From: an uncultured Oscillospiraceae bacterium
GTDB taxonomy: Bacteria > Bacillota > Clostridia > Oscillospirales > Oscillospiraceae
DNA length: 20,321 bases
Direction of reading: 5' to 3'
Assembly (NCBI GenBank): GCA_934574095.1
Contig: CAKTMW010000034.1
Coordinates: 1 to 20,321, forward strand
A model generated the notes under the pieces. That model did not search any database and was not told the DNA's origin. It saw nothing but the letters and a program-made list of their open reading frames with translations. A program made the position numbers and the translations under genes. This document shows positions 13,525-20,321 of this stretch, piece after piece. The stretch's first letter is position 1. Each line of letters begins with the position of its first letter.

Positions 13525-13998
13525 CTATTGCAGATAGTCCAGCAGCATCCGGAGCATTGCGTCCGCGGCGGCGGCGCGGATGGCGCTGCGGTCGCCGGAG
13601 AGGTGCAGCAGCTGCGCGGCAGTCTCGTTCCGGGTGGACAGAGCCACGTACACCGTGCCCACGTCGTGCCCGGCGTCGTCCCTGTCCGGCCCGGCCACGC
13701 CGGTGACGGACAGACCGATGTCCGCGCAGGTCAAATGGCGGACGCCCTCCGCCATGGCGCGGGCGGTAGGCTCGGACACGGCGCTGTACGTCTCCAGCGT
13801 CGCATGGGGAACGGCCAGCGCCCGCTCCTTGACGCCGTTGGTATAGCTGACCACGCCGCCCAGGAACACCGCCGACGCGCCGGGCACGTCCGTCAGGCGC
13901 TTGGCGGTCAGGCCGCCGGTGCAGCTCTCAGCTGTGGCGAGAGTCAGACCGCGCTCTTTCAGCGCCGCGATGACCTGCCGCTCTAAAGCTTCGTTCAT
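13525..13998 (-). CDS. pncC: Nicotinamide-nucleotide amidohydrolase PncC (CinA C-terminal family)
   Basis: A 157-aa stand-alone CinA C-terminal domain, the size of PncC. It deamidates nicotinamide mononucleotide to nicotinic acid mononucleotide in pyridine-nucleotide recycling in the cytosol. Family motifs are LATAESCTGGL (20-30), GGVVSYTNGVK (47-57), LSVTGVAGP (96-104) and GTVYVAL (114-120), with SGDR (134-137). The N-terminal MoCF-like domain found in full CinA proteins is absent. It starts 10 nt after thiI ends, so the two are surely co-transcribed. NMN deamidase activity is the family assignment and has not been shown for this protein. Confidence 0.93.
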   Translation of the reverse strand: MNEALERQVIAALKERGLTLATAESCTGGLTAKRLTDVPGASAVFLGGVVSYTNGVKERALAVPHATLETYSAVSEPTARAMAEGVRHLTCADIGLSVTGVAGPDRDDAGHDVGTVYVALSTRNETAAQLLHLSGDRSAIRAAAADAMLRMLLDYLQ

Positions 13999-14008
13999 GG
14001 TGCGCTCC

Positions 14009-15187
14009 TTACGCCTTGGGGTACAGACGGATCATCTCGCGGCCTGCCAGGGCCTTGTCGCACAGGGCGTCGATGTCCAGCGCGGCCTCGTACTCCCGCA
14101 CCTGCGCCAGATCAGGCTTGGTCTTGGGGTGGCGGGGGGTGAACACGGTGCAGCAGTCCTCGTAGGGCAGGATGGAGGTATCAAAGGTGCCCACGTGGCG
14201 GGCGACGCGGACGATCTCCTCCTTGTCCATGCCGATCAGGGGACGCAGCACCGGCAGGGTGGCCACGTCGTCGCTGACCACCAGCGCCTGAATGGTCTGG
14301 CTGGCCACCTGACCCAGGCTTTCGCCGGTGACGATGGCCTTGCAGGCCAGCTCATGGGCCAGCCGGTCACCCAGCCGCATCATGAAGCGGCGCATGATGA
14401 GGGTAAAGTGATCCTCCGGACACTTGCGGCGAATCTCCTCCTGAATCTCCGTAAAGGGCACCACGTGAACGGTAAGGCGGCCGCACCAAGCCGTCAGCTC
14501 CTGGGCCAGCTGCAAGACCTTTTCACGGGCCTGCTCGCTGGTATAGGGGGGTGAGGCGAAATGCAGCAGCTCCAGCTGCACGCCCCGCTTGGCGATCATG
14601 TAGCTGGACACGGGACTGTCGATGCCGCCGGACAGCAGGCTCACCGCGTGGCCGCCCATGCCGATGGGCAGGCCGCCTGCGGCGGCTTCCGCCGGGCCAT
14701 GGACATAGGCCGCGTCCTCCCGGACCTCCAGATACACCGTCAGCTCCGGGGTGTGGACGTCCACGATCAGGTGGGGGAAGGCGTCGTGCAGCGCGCCGCC
14801 CACCCACTGGCTCAGCTGGATGCTGCCCATGGGGAAGGACTTGTCGGAGCGCTTGCTCTCCACCTTGAAGGACCTGGCGGCCAGCAGCGCCGGGCCGAGA
14901 TACTCTTTCGCGGTGGCGAAGATGGCCTCCTTCTCCTTGGCGCAGGGCACGGCCCGTGCGATGGCGATGATGCCGAACACCTTTTTGCAGGTGTCGTAGG
15001 CGGCGTCCAGGTCGCAGGTGTCCTCCGCCGGCTCCACATAGATGGTGGACTGGCGGGAGTAAATCTTGAACTTGCCGTACCGCTGGGTGCGGCGGCGGAT
15101 GTTGCTCATCAGCTTCATCTCAAAGCTGTGGCGGTTCAGTCCCTTCAGGACGATCTCGCCCAGCTTGCAAAGAATGATCTCGTGCAT
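14009..15187 (-). CDS. thiI: tRNA sulfurtransferase ThiI (no rhodanese domain)
   Basis: A 392-aa enzyme with an N-terminal ferredoxin-like/THUMP region (about 1-165) and a PP-loop ATPase domain with SGGIDSP at 186-192. It adenylates U8 of tRNA for conversion to 4-thiouridine and also takes part in thiamine thiazole synthesis. The C-terminal rhodanese domain of the E. coli enzyme is missing, as in Bacillus-type ThiI, which receives sulfur directly from a dedicated cysteine desulfurase; that partner gene is not in the window. Cys345 and Cys346 in PYEDCCTVF are near the position of the family's conserved Cys. The reading frame extends upstream to 15295, but the ATG at 15185-15187, with AAGGAG 7 nt before it and the typical MHEIILCKLGEIVLKG start, is preferred. 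Confidence 0.95.
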   Translation of the reverse strand: MHEIILCKLGEIVLKGLNRHSFEMKLMSNIRRRTQRYGKFKIYSRQSTIYVEPAEDTCDLDAAYDTCKKVFGIIAIARAVPCAKEKEAIFATAKEYLGPALLAARSFKVESKRSDKSFPMGSIQLSQWVGGALHDAFPHLIVDVHTPELTVYLEVREDAAYVHGPAEAAAGGLPIGMGGHAVSLLSGGIDSPVSSYMIAKRGVQLELLHFASPPYTSEQAREKVLQLAQELTAWCGRLTVHVVPFTEIQEEIRRKCPEDHFTLIMRRFMMRLGDRLAHELACKAIVTGESLGQVASQTIQALVVSDDVATLPVLRPLIGMDKEEIVRVARHVGTFDTSILPYEDCCTVFTPRHPKTKPDLAQVREYEAALDIDALCDKALAGREMIRLYPKA

Positions 15188-15257
15188 GGGGTGTCTCCTT
15201 ATTGTATATGAAGTGATTTTTACGCTTTTGTGAGGTGGCCTGTGCGGCGGCGTATTT

Positions 15258-15302
15258 CGCGCTCCGGCGCGAGGTACTTTTGCCCTCAGCGGCAAAAGTA
15301 CC
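15258..15302. repeat. Paired hairpins upstream of thiI
   Basis: A small CGCGC/GCGCG stem (15258-15271) is followed by a perfect 12-bp stem, GGTACTTTTGCC (15273-15284) and GGCAAAAGTACC (15291-15302), with a 6-nt loop. No U run follows on the minus strand. The 340-bp gap between thiI and the YifB-family gene holds these hairpins and one REP copy (15489-15512). No gene and no convincing promoter were found in the rest. Confidence 0.5.
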
Positions 15303-15488
15303 TAAAAACGCTGCTTAGACCTGCGGTTTAAGAATCCGCCCGCGCTATGTCTTGTTTCTAATTTGGCACTCTATACCACACGTTCACAGGGCTCGGTTGA
15401 TTTCGTTGCGTATGACGTATCGACTTTCATTCTGCGCCGCTGCCGCTGATGCGGTGCGATACCGGGAAATGAATCGCTGTACGGCGGA

Positions 15489-15512
15489 GCGTTGTGGGCA
15501 TCGCCCCTACGC
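15489..15512. repeat. REP-like element, isolated copy
   Basis: Read on the minus strand it begins GCGTAGGGGCGATGCCC and has an imperfect palindromic continuation, matching the GTAGGGGCG end of the cluster at 8836-9266. It lies 17 nt beyond the stop of the YifB-family gene. Confidence 0.5.
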
Positions 15513-15529
15513 TCGATTCAGGCGACAGG

Positions 15530-17044
15530 TTACTTCAGCAAATTACTGCTTCTGTACTGGATGGCTTCGGCCAGGTGCTGGACCTGGATGCTTTCCGAAT
15601 CGTCCAGGTCGGCGATGGTGCGGGCCATGCGGAGGATGCGGTCGTGGCTGCGGCCGGTGAGGCCCAGCCGGTCGAAGGCGCCCTGCATGACCTTCTCCCC
15701 TGCCGCGTCCAGCTGGCAATATTGGCCGATCATGGCGGGGGTCATATAGGCGTTGCAGGTGACAGCGGTGCCCTCGAAGCGGCGCTTCTGCACCTCGCGG
15801 GCGGCGTTGACACGCTGCCGCACCGCCACCGAGGACTCCGGCTGCTCCTTGCGGCGCATGGCCTCGTACTCCACCGACGGCACCTCGATATGCATATCGA
15901 TGCGGTCCAGCAGCGGACCGGACACCCGGCGCATATACTGCTCCACCTGCTGGGCGGAGCACCGGCACCGGCCGGAGGGATGGCCGTACCAGCCGCAGCG
16001 GCAGGGGTTCATGGCGCAAACCAGCATGAAGCGGCTGGGCAGCGTCAGGGAACCGGTGGCCCGGGTGATGGTGACCTGCCCGTCCTCCAAGGGCTGGCGC
16101 AGCGTCTCCAGCGCGGATTTATCGAACTCCGGCAGCTCGTCCAGAAACAGGATGCCGTTGTGGGCAAGGGATATCTCGCCGGGGCGGGGAATGCTGCCGC
16201 CGCCGGACAGGGACACCGGCGAGGCGGTGTGGTGAGGGCTGCGGAAGGGCCGGGTATCCACCAGCGGGTGGGCCGGGTCGGTCATGCCCGCCACGGAGTA
16301 AATCTCCGTGGTTTGCAGGGCTTCGGGCCGGGTCATATCCGGCAATATGGAGGGCAGGCGGCGGGCCAGCATGGACTTGCCGGAGCCGGGGGAGCCGATG
16401 AGCAGCACGTTGTGGCCGCCGGCGGCGGCGATCTCCAGCGCCCGCTTCACGTTCTCCTGCCCCATCACGTCGGCAAAGTCCGGCAGGGGGCGGCGGGGGG
16501 CGGAGGGCTCCCACCGGGGCGCGGGGTCAATGGCGCTCTCCCCTTTCAGGTGGGCCAGCAGCTGGCGGACGTTCTCCACAGCGTAGACGGCGACGCCGTC
16601 GGCCAGCGTGGCCTCGGCGGCGTTGGCGGCGGGGACGTACAGCTGCTTCACCCCCTGACGGGCGGCGAACATGGCCATGGGCAGTACGCCGGTGACGGGA
16701 CGCACCTCGCCGGTGAGGCTCAGCTCGCCCAGAAAGGCGGCGTCCTCCGGCAGAGCCCGGACCTCTCCCGCGGCGGTCATGATGCCCAGCAGGATGGGCA
16801 GGTCGTACACCGTACCCTCCTTCCGGACGCGGGCCGGGGCCAGATTCACCGTGATGCGGCTGACGGGGAACTGGGCCCCGCAGTTTTTCACCGCGGCGCG
16901 GACCCGCTCGCGGGCCTCCTTCACCGCCGCGTCCGGCAGGCCCACCACGTCAAAGGCAGGCAGTCCGCCGGAGAGCATACACTCCACCGTCACCTCATAG
17001 CCGCTGACGCCGGTCAGCCCCAGAGAGCGCACCGTGGTCACCAT
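15530..17044 (-). CDS. YifB/ComM-family Mg-chelatase-like AAA+ ATPase
   Basis: A 504-aa protein of full family length. The N-terminal Lon-protease-like S16/ChlI domain (about 20-150) contains GLPAFDVVGLPDAAVKEARE. The AAA+ core has Walker A GSPGSGKS (217-224), the family block RSPHHTASPVSLSGGG (268-283) and Walker B GILFLDE (297-303). A Cys-rich segment NPCRCGWYGHPSGRCRC spans 346-362. In naturally transformable bacteria the relative ComM is a hexameric helicase that drives branch migration of donor DNA; in Firmicutes its role is less clear. GGGGAG precedes the ATG. It stands alone with its own extended -10 promoter and diverges from nifJ. Confidence 0.95.
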   Translation of the reverse strand: MVTTVRSLGLTGVSGYEVTVECMLSGGLPAFDVVGLPDAAVKEARERVRAAVKNCGAQFPVSRITVNLAPARVRKEGTVYDLPILLGIMTAAGEVRALPEDAAFLGELSLTGEVRPVTGVLPMAMFAARQGVKQLYVPAANAAEATLADGVAVYAVENVRQLLAHLKGESAIDPAPRWEPSAPRRPLPDFADVMGQENVKRALEIAAAGGHNVLLIGSPGSGKSMLARRLPSILPDMTRPEALQTTEIYSVAGMTDPAHPLVDTRPFRSPHHTASPVSLSGGGSIPRPGEISLAHNGILFLDELPEFDKSALETLRQPLEDGQVTITRATGSLTLPSRFMLVCAMNPCRCGWYGHPSGRCRCSAQQVEQYMRRVSGPLLDRIDMHIEVPSVEYEAMRRKEQPESSVAVRQRVNAAREVQKRRFEGTAVTCNAYMTPAMIGQYCQLDAAGEKVMQGAFDRLGLTGRSHDRILRMARTIADLDDSESIQVQHLAEAIQYRSSNLLK

Positions 17045-17084
17045 ACGTCTCTCCCCTTTCCTGCCAAATTTCTATATCCGTATT

Positions 17085-17114
17085 ATTTTATCACATATTT
17101 ATATAAAAGGACAA
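17085..17114 (-). promoter_or_regulatory. Promoter of the YifB-family gene
   Basis: Minus strand TTGTCC (17114-17109), 18-nt spacer and TAAAAT (17090-17085) preceded by TGA, an extended -10. It lies about 40 nt upstream of the ATG. Confidence 0.6.
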
Positions 17115-17215
17115 GGGTTTTATGAAAATAAGTTCCGCTGTCAGGGGGTGTTAGAATTCTTAACAGCAAAATCGCATTTTTAGTTTCCTGCTACGAAAAT
17201 TTCATAAAAATGCCG

Positions 17216-17244
17216 TTTACAGGGTGATTCTTTTGTGATATTAT
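17216..17244 (+). promoter_or_regulatory. Promoter of nifJ
   Basis: TTTACA (17216-17221), exactly 17 nt and TATTAT (17239-17244) with a TG extension (TGATATTAT). A strong promoter fits a central fermentative enzyme. The predicted leader is about 55 nt and includes the hairpin at 17263-17280. Confidence 0.8.
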
Positions 17245-17262
17245 CCTGATACGCTGAGTTTG

Positions 17263-17280
17263 TCGCCCCGAAAGGGGCGA
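17263..17280 (+). other. GAAA-tetraloop hairpin in the nifJ 5' leader
   Basis: TCGCCCC (17263-17269) pairs with GGGGCGA (17274-17280) around a GAAA loop, a very stable GNRA hairpin. It lies near the predicted 5' end of the mRNA and 11 nt upstream of the AGGAGG ribosome site. It has no T run; mRNA stabilisation is a likely role, by analogy. Confidence 0.5.
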
Positions 17281-17304
17281 AGAGTGTATGAAGGAGGTTC
17301 ATAA

Positions 17305-20300
17305 ATGGTAAGAAAGATGAAATCCATGGATGGCAATAACGCTGCCGCGCATGTGAGCTATGCGTTTTCCGAGGTAGCCGCCATCTACCCCATCACCCCG
17401 TCTTCTCCCATGGCTGACTTTGTCGACCAGTGGAGCGCCAACGGCCTGAAGAATATTTTCGGCACACAGGTCAAGGTGGTGGAGATGCAGTCCGAAGCCG
17501 GCGCCGCCGGCGCAGTACATGGTTCTCTGGGCGCAGGCGCGCTGACCACCACGTACACCGCCTCCCAGGGCCTGCTGCTGATGATCCCCAACATGTACAA
17601 GATCGCGGCTGAGCAGCTGCCCTGCGTGTTCCACGTTTCCGCCCGTACCGTTTCCACCCACGCGCTGAACATCTTCGGCGACCACTCCGACGTGATGGCC
17701 TGCCGTCAGACCGGCTTTGCCATGCTGTGCGAGGGCAACGTGCAGGAGGTCATGGACCTGAGCCCCGTGGCCCATCTAGCCGCCCTGGAGGGCAAGGTCC
17801 CCTTCATCAACTTCTTTGACGGCTTCCGCACCAGCCACGAAATTCAGAAGATCGCCGTGTGGGATTACGACGACCTGAAGGATATGTGCGACATGGACGC
17901 CGTGGCCGAGTTCCGCCGCCATGCCCTGAATCCTGAGCATCCCCATATGCGCGGCAGCCACGAGAACGGCGATATCTTCTTCCAGCACCGCGAGGCCTGC
18001 AACAAGTACTATGAGGCTCTGCCCGCCGTGGTGGAGAAGTGCATGGAGAAGGTCAACGCCAAGCTGGGCACCAACTATCAGCTGTTCAACTACTACGGCG
18101 CGCCCGACGCCGACCGCGTCATCGTGGCCATGGGCTCCATCTGCGACGTGGCCGAGGAGGTCATCGACTATCTGAACGCCCACGGCGAGAAGGTCGGCCT
18201 GGTGAAGGTCCGCCTGTTCCGCCCCTTCGCTCCTGAGAAGCTGATCGAGGCCATCCCCGCCACCTGCAAGAAGATCGCCGTTCTGGACCGCACCAAGGAG
18301 CCCGGCTCCCAGGGCGAGCCCCTGTATCAGGATGTTGTCACCGCTCTGGCCAACGCCGGCAAGAACGACATCACTGTCATCGGCGGCCGTTACGGTCTGG
18401 GCAGCAAGGATACGCCTCCCGCCTCCGTGTTCGCTGTGTATACCGAGCTGGCCAAGGCCGAAATGAAGCGCCAGTTCACCATCGGCATCGTGGACGACGT
18501 GACCAATATGTCCCTGCCTGAGGACCCCAACTGCCCCAACACCGCGGCAGAGGGCACCATCGAGTGCAAGTTCTGGGGTCTGGGCGGCGACGGCACCGTG
18601 GGCGCCAACAAGAACTCCATCAAGATCATCGGCGACCACACCGACAAGTACGTGCAGGCGTACTTCCAGTACGACTCCAAGAAGACCGGCGGCGTGACCA
18701 TCAGCCACCTGCGCTTCGGCGACAAGCCCATCCGCAGCCCGTATTATATCAACAAAGCCGACTTCGTGGCCTGCCACAACCCCAGCTATGTGACCAAGGG
18801 CTTCAAGATGGTGCAGGATGTCAAGCCCGGCGGCGTGTATATGATCAACTGCCAGTGGGACTTCGACGAGCTGAACCACCACATGGACGCCGCGTCCAAG
18901 CGCTATATCGCCCAGAACAACATCCAGCTCTATACCATCGACGCCATCGACCTGGCCATCGAGATCGGTATGGGCAAGCGCAACAACACCATCCTCCAGT
19001 CCGCGTTCTTCTCTCTGGCCAAGGTCATGCCGGAGGAAGAGGCCATTGCCTACATGAAGGAGAAGGCCAAGGCCTCCTACCTGAAGAAGGGCCAGGATGT
19101 GGTGGATATGAACTACAAGGCCATCGACCTGGGCGCCACCGCCTATAAGAAGATCGACGTTCCCGCCGACTGGGCCAACGCCGTGGACACCAAGGAGCCC
19201 AAGCAGCTGCACGGCAAGCCTGAGCTGGTGAAGATGGTCAAGGAAATTCTGGAGCCCGTGGGCAAGATGGACGGCGACAGCCTGCCCGTTTCCGCCTTCG
19301 TGGACCATGTGGACGGCCAGTTCGAGCTGGGCGCCGCCGCCTATGAGAAGCGCGGCGTGGCCGTGTCCGTCCCCACCTGGGACGCCGCCAAGTGCATCCA
19401 GTGCAACCAGTGCGCTTACTGCTGCCCCCACGCTACCATCCGTCCCTTCGCGCTGACCGCTGACGAGGCCGCCAAGGCTCCCGCCGCCGCCAAGATCGTG
19501 GACGTGAAGGCCGGCAAGGGCAAGGGCGTGTATCAGTTCACCATGGCCGTCAGCCCGCTGGACTGCATGGGCTGTGGCGTGTGCGTGGGCGCCTGCCCCG
19601 TCAATGCCCTGACCATGGTGGCCCAGGAGGGCGAGCTGCCCCAGCAGGATGTGTTCGACTACTGCGTGGCCGAGGTGTCCGAGAAGAAGGATATGCAGGA
19701 CAACACCGTCAAGGGCAGCCAGTTCAAGCAGCCCATGCTGGAGTTCTCCGGCTCCTGCGCCGGCTGCGCCGAGACCAGCTATGCCCGTCTCGTCACCCAG
19801 CTGTTCGGCGACCATATGTATGTCTCCAACGCCACCGGCTGCTCCTCCATCTGGGGCGGTCCCGCGGCTACCTCTCCCTACTGCACCAACAAGGAGGGCC
19901 ACGGCCCCGCATGGTGCAACTCCCTGTTCGAGGATAACGCGGAGCACGGTCTGGGCATGTACACCGGCCAGAACAAGATCCGCGAGGACCTGGCCACCAA
20001 GACCCGCGAGCTGATCGCCATCGAGTGGACCCGTCCTGAGTTGAAGGCCGCCGCACAGGCTTGGCTGGACACCATGGACGACGGCACCGCCAACGCTGAG
20101 CCCGCCAAGGCCTACGTGAAGGCCCTGGAGGAGAGCATCTGCACCGTGGACGAGCTGGCCGCCGTGCCTCAGTTCGCTGAGCACGCCGCCGAGCTGAAGG
20201 CCAAGGGCGCTCTGTTCTGCGACTGCGCCGCCTGCACGCTGGTGGCCGACATCCTCAGCAAGAAGGAATACCTGGCCAAGAAGTCCATGTGGATCTTCGG

Positions 20301-20321
20301 CGGCGACGGCTGGGCCTACGA
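17305..20321 (+). CDS. nifJ: Pyruvate:ferredoxin (flavodoxin) oxidoreductase, 5' part
   Basis: The first 1005 codons of a single-chain enzyme usually about 1170-1190 aa; the gene runs off the right edge. It oxidises pyruvate to acetyl-CoA and CO2, passing electrons to ferredoxin, in the cytosol of anaerobes. Domain I has AIYPITPSSPMADF (26-39) and TYTASQGLLLMIPNMYK. The ferredoxin-like domain holds two 4Fe-4S motifs, Cys697/700/703/707 and Cys754/757/760/764. The thiamine-diphosphate domain has SCAGCAET (Cys818, Cys821), NATGCSSIWGG and, at the edge, FGGDGWAY. Two small oddities: the first cluster reads CAYCCPH, with an extra Cys706, and CAGCAET has Ala822 where Gly is usual. AGGAGG is 7 nt before the ATG. 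The frame is open to the window end. Confidence 0.97.
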   Translation, partial: MVRKMKSMDGNNAAAHVSYAFSEVAAIYPITPSSPMADFVDQWSANGLKNIFGTQVKVVEMQSEAGAAGAVHGSLGAGALTTTYTASQGLLLMIPNMYKIAAEQLPCVFHVSARTVSTHALNIFGDHSDVMACRQTGFAMLCEGNVQEVMDLSPVAHLAALEGKVPFINFFDGFRTSHEIQKIAVWDYDDLKDMCDMDAVAEFRRHALNPEHPHMRGSHENGDIFFQHREACNKYYEALPAVVEKCMEKVNAKLGTNYQLFNYYGAPDADRVIVAMGSICDVAEEVIDYLNAHGEKVGLVKVRLFRPFAPEKLIEAIPATCKKIAVLDRTKEPGSQGEPLYQDVVTALANAGKNDITVIGGRYGLGSKDTPPASVFAVYTELAKAEMKRQFTIGIVDDVTNMSLPEDPNCPNTAAEGTIECKFWGLGGDGTVGANKNSIKIIGDHTDKYVQAYFQYDSKKTGGVTISHLRFGDKPIRSPYYINKADFVACHNPSYVTKGFKMVQDVKPGGVYMINCQWDFDELNHHMDAASKRYIAQNNIQLYTIDAIDLAIEIGMGKRNNTILQSAFFSLAKVMPEEEAIAYMKEKAKASYLKKGQDVVDMNYKAIDLGATAYKKIDVPADWANAVDTKEPKQLHGKPELVKMVKEILEPVGKMDGDSLPVSAFVDHVDGQFELGAAAYEKRGVAVSVPTWDAAKCIQCNQCAYCCPHATIRPFALTADEAAKAPAAAKIVDVKAGKGKGVYQFTMAVSPLDCMGCGVCVGACPVNALTMVAQEGELPQQDVFDYCVAEVSEKKDMQDNTVKGSQFKQPMLEFSGSCAGCAETSYARLVTQLFGDHMYVSNATGCSSIWGGPAATSPYCTNKEGHGPAWCNSLFEDNAEHGLGMYTGQNKIREDLATKTRELIAIEWTRPELKAAAQAWLDTMDDGTANAEPAKAYVKALEESICTVDELAAVPQFAEHAAELKAKGALFCDCAACTLVADILSKKEYLAKKSMWIFGGDGWAY

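Noticed and set aside
15188..15295. N-terminal extension of ThiI by 36 residues
   Set aside because: The extension is translated hairpin/repeat DNA; the ATG at 15187 has AAGGAG and the conserved ThiI start.
15494..17125. 543-codon open frame on the plus strand opposite the YifB-family gene
   Set aside because: Shadow of a clear AAA+ ATPase gene, with His/Gly/Gln-rich composition and no recognisable domain.
17776..20184. 802-codon open frame on the minus strand opposite nifJ
   Set aside because: It is a mirror of the GC-rich nifJ coding strand, with composition rich in His/Leu/Gly/Val and no domain; nifJ itself is unmistakable on the plus strand.

Overview
The window looks like chromosomal DNA of a GC-rich, strictly anaerobic Firmicute, most like the gut Oscillospiraceae. 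This is inferred from several things: pyruvate:ferredoxin oxidoreductase, a T-box-controlled ileS, a MurT/GatD-type pair, TM-fused XRE regulators, AGGAGG-type ribosome binding sites, and abundant palindromic intergenic repeats. Species cannot be named from the sequence alone. Most genes are housekeeping; the unusual material lies in one divergent cell-wall-type gene pair and in the intergenic DNA.

Layout. 1-1740: on the minus strand, a KdpD-like histidine kinase overlaps the start of its response regulator (cut by the window edge). Behind it lies a 570-bp intergenic stretch with a well-formed small transcription unit (promoter, 25-codon ORF, strong palindromic terminator). 1740-6345: a plus-strand operon holds mnmG, a cyclase-family metal hydrolase, a MurT-like Mur ligase and a GatD-like protein, with close spacing or overlaps. 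The GatD-like protein has lost the catalytic Cys and His of the glutaminase site, and its MurT partner is also divergent. 6402-8062: an anchored protein of unknown function and an XRE regulator fused to about six membrane segments. 8107-8823: a compact cluster of three small DNA-binding-type proteins (XRE, Arc-like RHH, and a divergent RHH-like protein) around a region of repeated GATAAC/GTTATC half-sites. 8824-9581: no intact gene; about nine REP-like palindromes, a terminator, a 45-bp remnant of an ileS 3' end, and a 130-bp block of three large stem-loops.

9582-12935: ileS on the minus strand with an Ile-specific T-box leader. A 190-bp MITE-like element sits between the T-box terminator and the ileS ribosome binding site. 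12975-15187: on the minus strand, thiI (tRNA 4-thiouridine/thiamine sulfur transfer), pncC (NMN deamidase, CinA C-terminal family) and a small membrane protein. 15530-17044: a YifB/ComM-family AAA+ ATPase on the minus strand. 17305-end: the first about 1005 codons of nifJ (pyruvate:ferredoxin oxidoreductase) on the plus strand, with an extended -10 promoter and a GAAA-capped hairpin in its leader.

The points most worth a second look are the active-site-less GatD-like protein with its divergent MurT and a cyclase-family hydrolase in one operon; the second ileS 3' end that differs only by synonymous changes; the divergent RHH/XRE/RHH regulatory cassette; and the REP and MITE clusters.
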